The notes under the pieces: model-generated
Told to the model about the DNA's origin: nothing
The model's database searches: none
Seen by the model: only the letters and a program-made list of their open reading frames with translations
Program-made: the position numbers and the translations under genes
Assembly: GCF_005886345.1 (NCBI RefSeq)
Contig: NZ_PNEC01000003.1
Coordinates: 62,001-126,000, forward strand
From: Pseudoalteromonas phenolica
Lineage (GTDB): Bacteria > Pseudomonadota > Gammaproteobacteria > Enterobacterales > Alteromonadaceae
Length of the DNA stretch: 64,000 nucleotides
Reading direction: 5' to 3'
Shown: piece by piece, positions 62,609 to 64,000 of the stretch
How positions within the stretch are numbered: position 1 is the first letter of the stretch
Layout: each line of letters begins with the position of its first letter

Positions 62609-63856
62609 ATGGTTACTACTATAATCCTAACACTGATAGCGATAGCTTTTGTGCTCATCGTTATAGAGGATATAATCCATGTAAACAAGGCCAAAACTAC
62701 ACTTTTTTTTGGTACTTTATGTTGGATTATCGCCTTTATATCTCCAATACATGGTCAAAGCCCAGAAAATGTACAACATGAGCTAAACCACAACATATTA
62801 GAGATAGCAACCTTGTGGCTATTTTTAATGGCCACCATGACTTTCGTCGCTTATCTAAACTCTAAAGGCTTTATACAAAATATCGTGCACCGTGTCATGC
62901 CATCACAAATCAGCGAACGTAAACTCATGTTCCTGGTTGGCATTGCCGCTTTTGTATTTTCGTCAATTTCAGACAATATTACAGCAACGCTTATTTCATT
63001 AGCTGTTGTTATGTCGCTGAAATTAGACCCAAAGAAGCTTATAAAATATGCAACTTTAATCATATTTAGTGTCAACTCAGGGGGAGTATCATTGATCACA
63101 GGCGATGTGACAACACTTATGATATTTCTTGCCGATAAAGTAACCATTCCAGACTTATTATTGCTCGTGGCTCCAGCGATTGTGAGCGTAATCGTGTTGG
63201 CTACATTGCTGTCATTTGGCATGAATGAAACGATTGTGTTTGAAAAAGAACAAACACGTCGTATCGAGAAAACGGATGTAACAATAGCGTGTATTTTTGC
63301 ATTAACGGTTTTTTCTACTTTATTTTTGAGTGTTGAGTATCAAGTGCCACCTTTATTAACCATGTTATTTGGCTTGTCACTGATGTTCTTAGTTGCTCAG
63401 TTCTTAATGCGTAAAAAAGACGTAAACCGTAAAATTATTGACTACATTCGCGAGATAGAATACGACACGCTGCTGTTCTTCGTTGGTATCTTACTTGTGG
63501 TTGGCGCACTAAAAGAAGTGGGTTTCTTAGTTAAGTTCACTCAGTTGTATGACTATCTAAAACCCGAGTATGCGAATTACATTGTTGGTATTATGTCCGC
63601 AGCAGTAGATAACGTGCCTTTAACTGCGGCACTTTTAAAAGCTGATATCACTATGTCTACACAGCAGTGGCTAATGTTTACCTATGCAACGGGGGTTGGT
63701 GGTTCAATGCTGATCATCGGCTCTGCTGCAGGCATTATTGCAATGAACAAGGTTAAAGCACTGACATTTGTGAGCTACTTACGTATGTTCTTTTATCTAC
63801 TTATAGCTTATTCAGTAGGTTATGTAGGTGCTTATTACGCAGGCATGATGATTTAG
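62609..63856 (+). CDS. nhaD: Sodium/proton antiporter NhaD
   Basis: The 415-residue protein has about 11-12 membrane helices and the NhaD pattern: FVLIVIEDIIHVNKAKTTLFFGTLCW at its start (quoted in part), SSISDNITATLISLAVVMSL with the conserved Asp-Asn, VNSGGVSLITGDVTTLMIF and AAVDNVPLTAALLK. It belongs to the ion transporter superfamily and expels sodium in exchange for protons, as expected for a marine cell. It diverges from the condensin operon across 148 bases. It is a single gene followed by a terminator. Confidence 0.95.
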   Translation: MVTTIILTLIAIAFVLIVIEDIIHVNKAKTTLFFGTLCWIIAFISPIHGQSPENVQHELNHNILEIATLWLFLMATMTFVAYLNSKGFIQNIVHRVMPSQISERKLMFLVGIAAFVFSSISDNITATLISLAVVMSLKLDPKKLIKYATLIIFSVNSGGVSLITGDVTTLMIFLADKVTIPDLLLLVAPAIVSVIVLATLLSFGMNETIVFEKEQTRRIEKTDVTIACIFALTVFSTLFLSVEYQVPPLLTMLFGLSLMFLVAQFLMRKKDVNRKIIDYIREIEYDTLLFFVGILLVVGALKEVGFLVKFTQLYDYLKPEYANYIVGIMSAAVDNVPLTAALLKADITMSTQQWLMFTYATGVGGSMLIIGSAAGIIAMNKVKALTFVSYLRMFFYLLIAYSVGYVGAYYAGMMI

Positions 63857-63888
63857 AAGCTTTAAGTACAAATTAGTTAAAACAGTAC

Positions 63889-63917
63889 TTGACACCTAGA
63901 CGTCTAAAAGTTACTTT
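63889..63917 (+). promoter_or_regulatory. -35-like TTGACA with MetJ-box-like AGACGTCT
   Basis: TTGACA (63889-63894) is followed by AGACGTCT (63898-63905), a single copy of the MetJ operator core. A weak -10 candidate TACTTT (63912-63917) is at the right spacing. MetJ normally needs two or more tandem copies, and a terminator-like hairpin follows immediately, so it may be chance. Confidence 0.25.
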
Positions 63918-63920
63918 TTA

Positions 63921-63957
63921 AAAACCCGCACAAACTTGCGTTTGCGCGGGTTTTATT
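63921..63957 (+). terminator. Terminator after nhaD
   Basis: CCCGC-A-CAAAC (63925-63935) pairs with GTTTG-C-GCGGG (63940-63950) with one mismatch, followed by TTTTATTTT. It ends the nhaD transcript. The remaining bases to 64000 show no gene. Confidence 0.85.
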
Positions 63958-64000
63958 TTGCCTAAGTTCAGCTTAGATTACGCAAAATAAACAGAAGAGG

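Noticed and set aside
1..64000. CRISPR arrays, tRNA/rRNA genes, insertion sequences, prophage or integron parts
   Set aside because: No regularly spaced direct repeats, no tRNA-like cloverleaf or rRNA segments, and no transposase, integrase or phage structural genes were seen.

Overview
The window is chromosomal DNA of an AT-rich marine gammaproteobacterium, most likely an alteromonadalean close to Pseudoalteromonas. The main evidence is the conserved block fur-fldA-ybfE-DUF2788-ybfF facing seqA-pgm. Supporting evidence is the mix of TonB receptors, EAL signalling, hut, bkd, acnB, htpX, nhaD and condensin genes. I found no rRNA, tRNA, insertion sequence, prophage or CRISPR array. Most genes have good Shine-Dalgarno sites and look like stable chromosome. 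Taxonomy is inferred from gene content only.

Layout. 1-2.6 kb: a DUF1800/DUF1501 secreted pair, cut at the left edge. 2.6-5.1 kb: an M24 X-Pro-type peptidase, a frame-disrupted ornithine cyclodeaminase-family gene and a small membrane protein. 5.2-9.9 kb: Fur, flavodoxin, YbfE, DUF2788 and YbfF on the minus strand, facing SeqA and Pgm. 10-15 kb: astE, then the branched-chain 2-oxoacid dehydrogenase operon behind a LiuR-like palindrome. 15.2-19.4 kb: a large Oar-like TonB receptor and a trans-3-hydroxyproline dehydratase-type enzyme. 19.5-21.8 kb: a gapdh-arsJ arsenate resistance pair. 21.9-32.4 kb: assorted accessory genes, including a serine hydrolase facing a transmembrane winged-helix regulator, an SPFH/Arc-type pair, a lipoprotein and dgkA. 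32.7-37.4 kb: hutU-hutH facing a LysR gene. 37.5-42.4 kb: an EIIC-EAL fusion and a long AcnB. 42.6-48.3 kb: an FAD oxidoreductase with an acetoacetate decarboxylase-like protein, a basic coiled-coil protein with PPK2, and HtpX. 48.5-52.2 kb: a second serine hydrolase facing a second transmembrane regulator. 52.3-57.8 kb: a Zur-box TonB receptor with a thioredoxin-like partner, an S9 peptidase gene broken by one stop codon, and a DUF4136 lipoprotein. 57.9-62.5 kb: an MksF-MksE-MksB-type condensin. 62.6-64 kb: NhaD.

Links between genes. (1) Near-identical palindromes with core ATTGTATACAAT lie before the M24/cyclodeaminase locus (2589-2602) and before the TonB receptor (15217-15232). The enzymes encoded there fit a trans-3-hydroxy-L-proline route: dehydration to pyrroline-2-carboxylate, then reduction to proline. 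This suggests one regulon for using collagen-like peptides. (2) The cyclodeaminase frame is broken exactly at A AAA AAG, the dnaX-type -1 slippery heptamer, with a short stem downstream. It may be recoded, a real mutation, or a sequencing error. (3) A 16/17 match to the Zur box precedes a TonB receptor whose plug carries CxxC and which overlaps a CxxC thioredoxin-like gene, suggesting zinc uptake. (4) Two unrelated loci repeat the same design: a class C beta-lactamase-fold hydrolase divergent from a ToxR/CadC-like membrane regulator.
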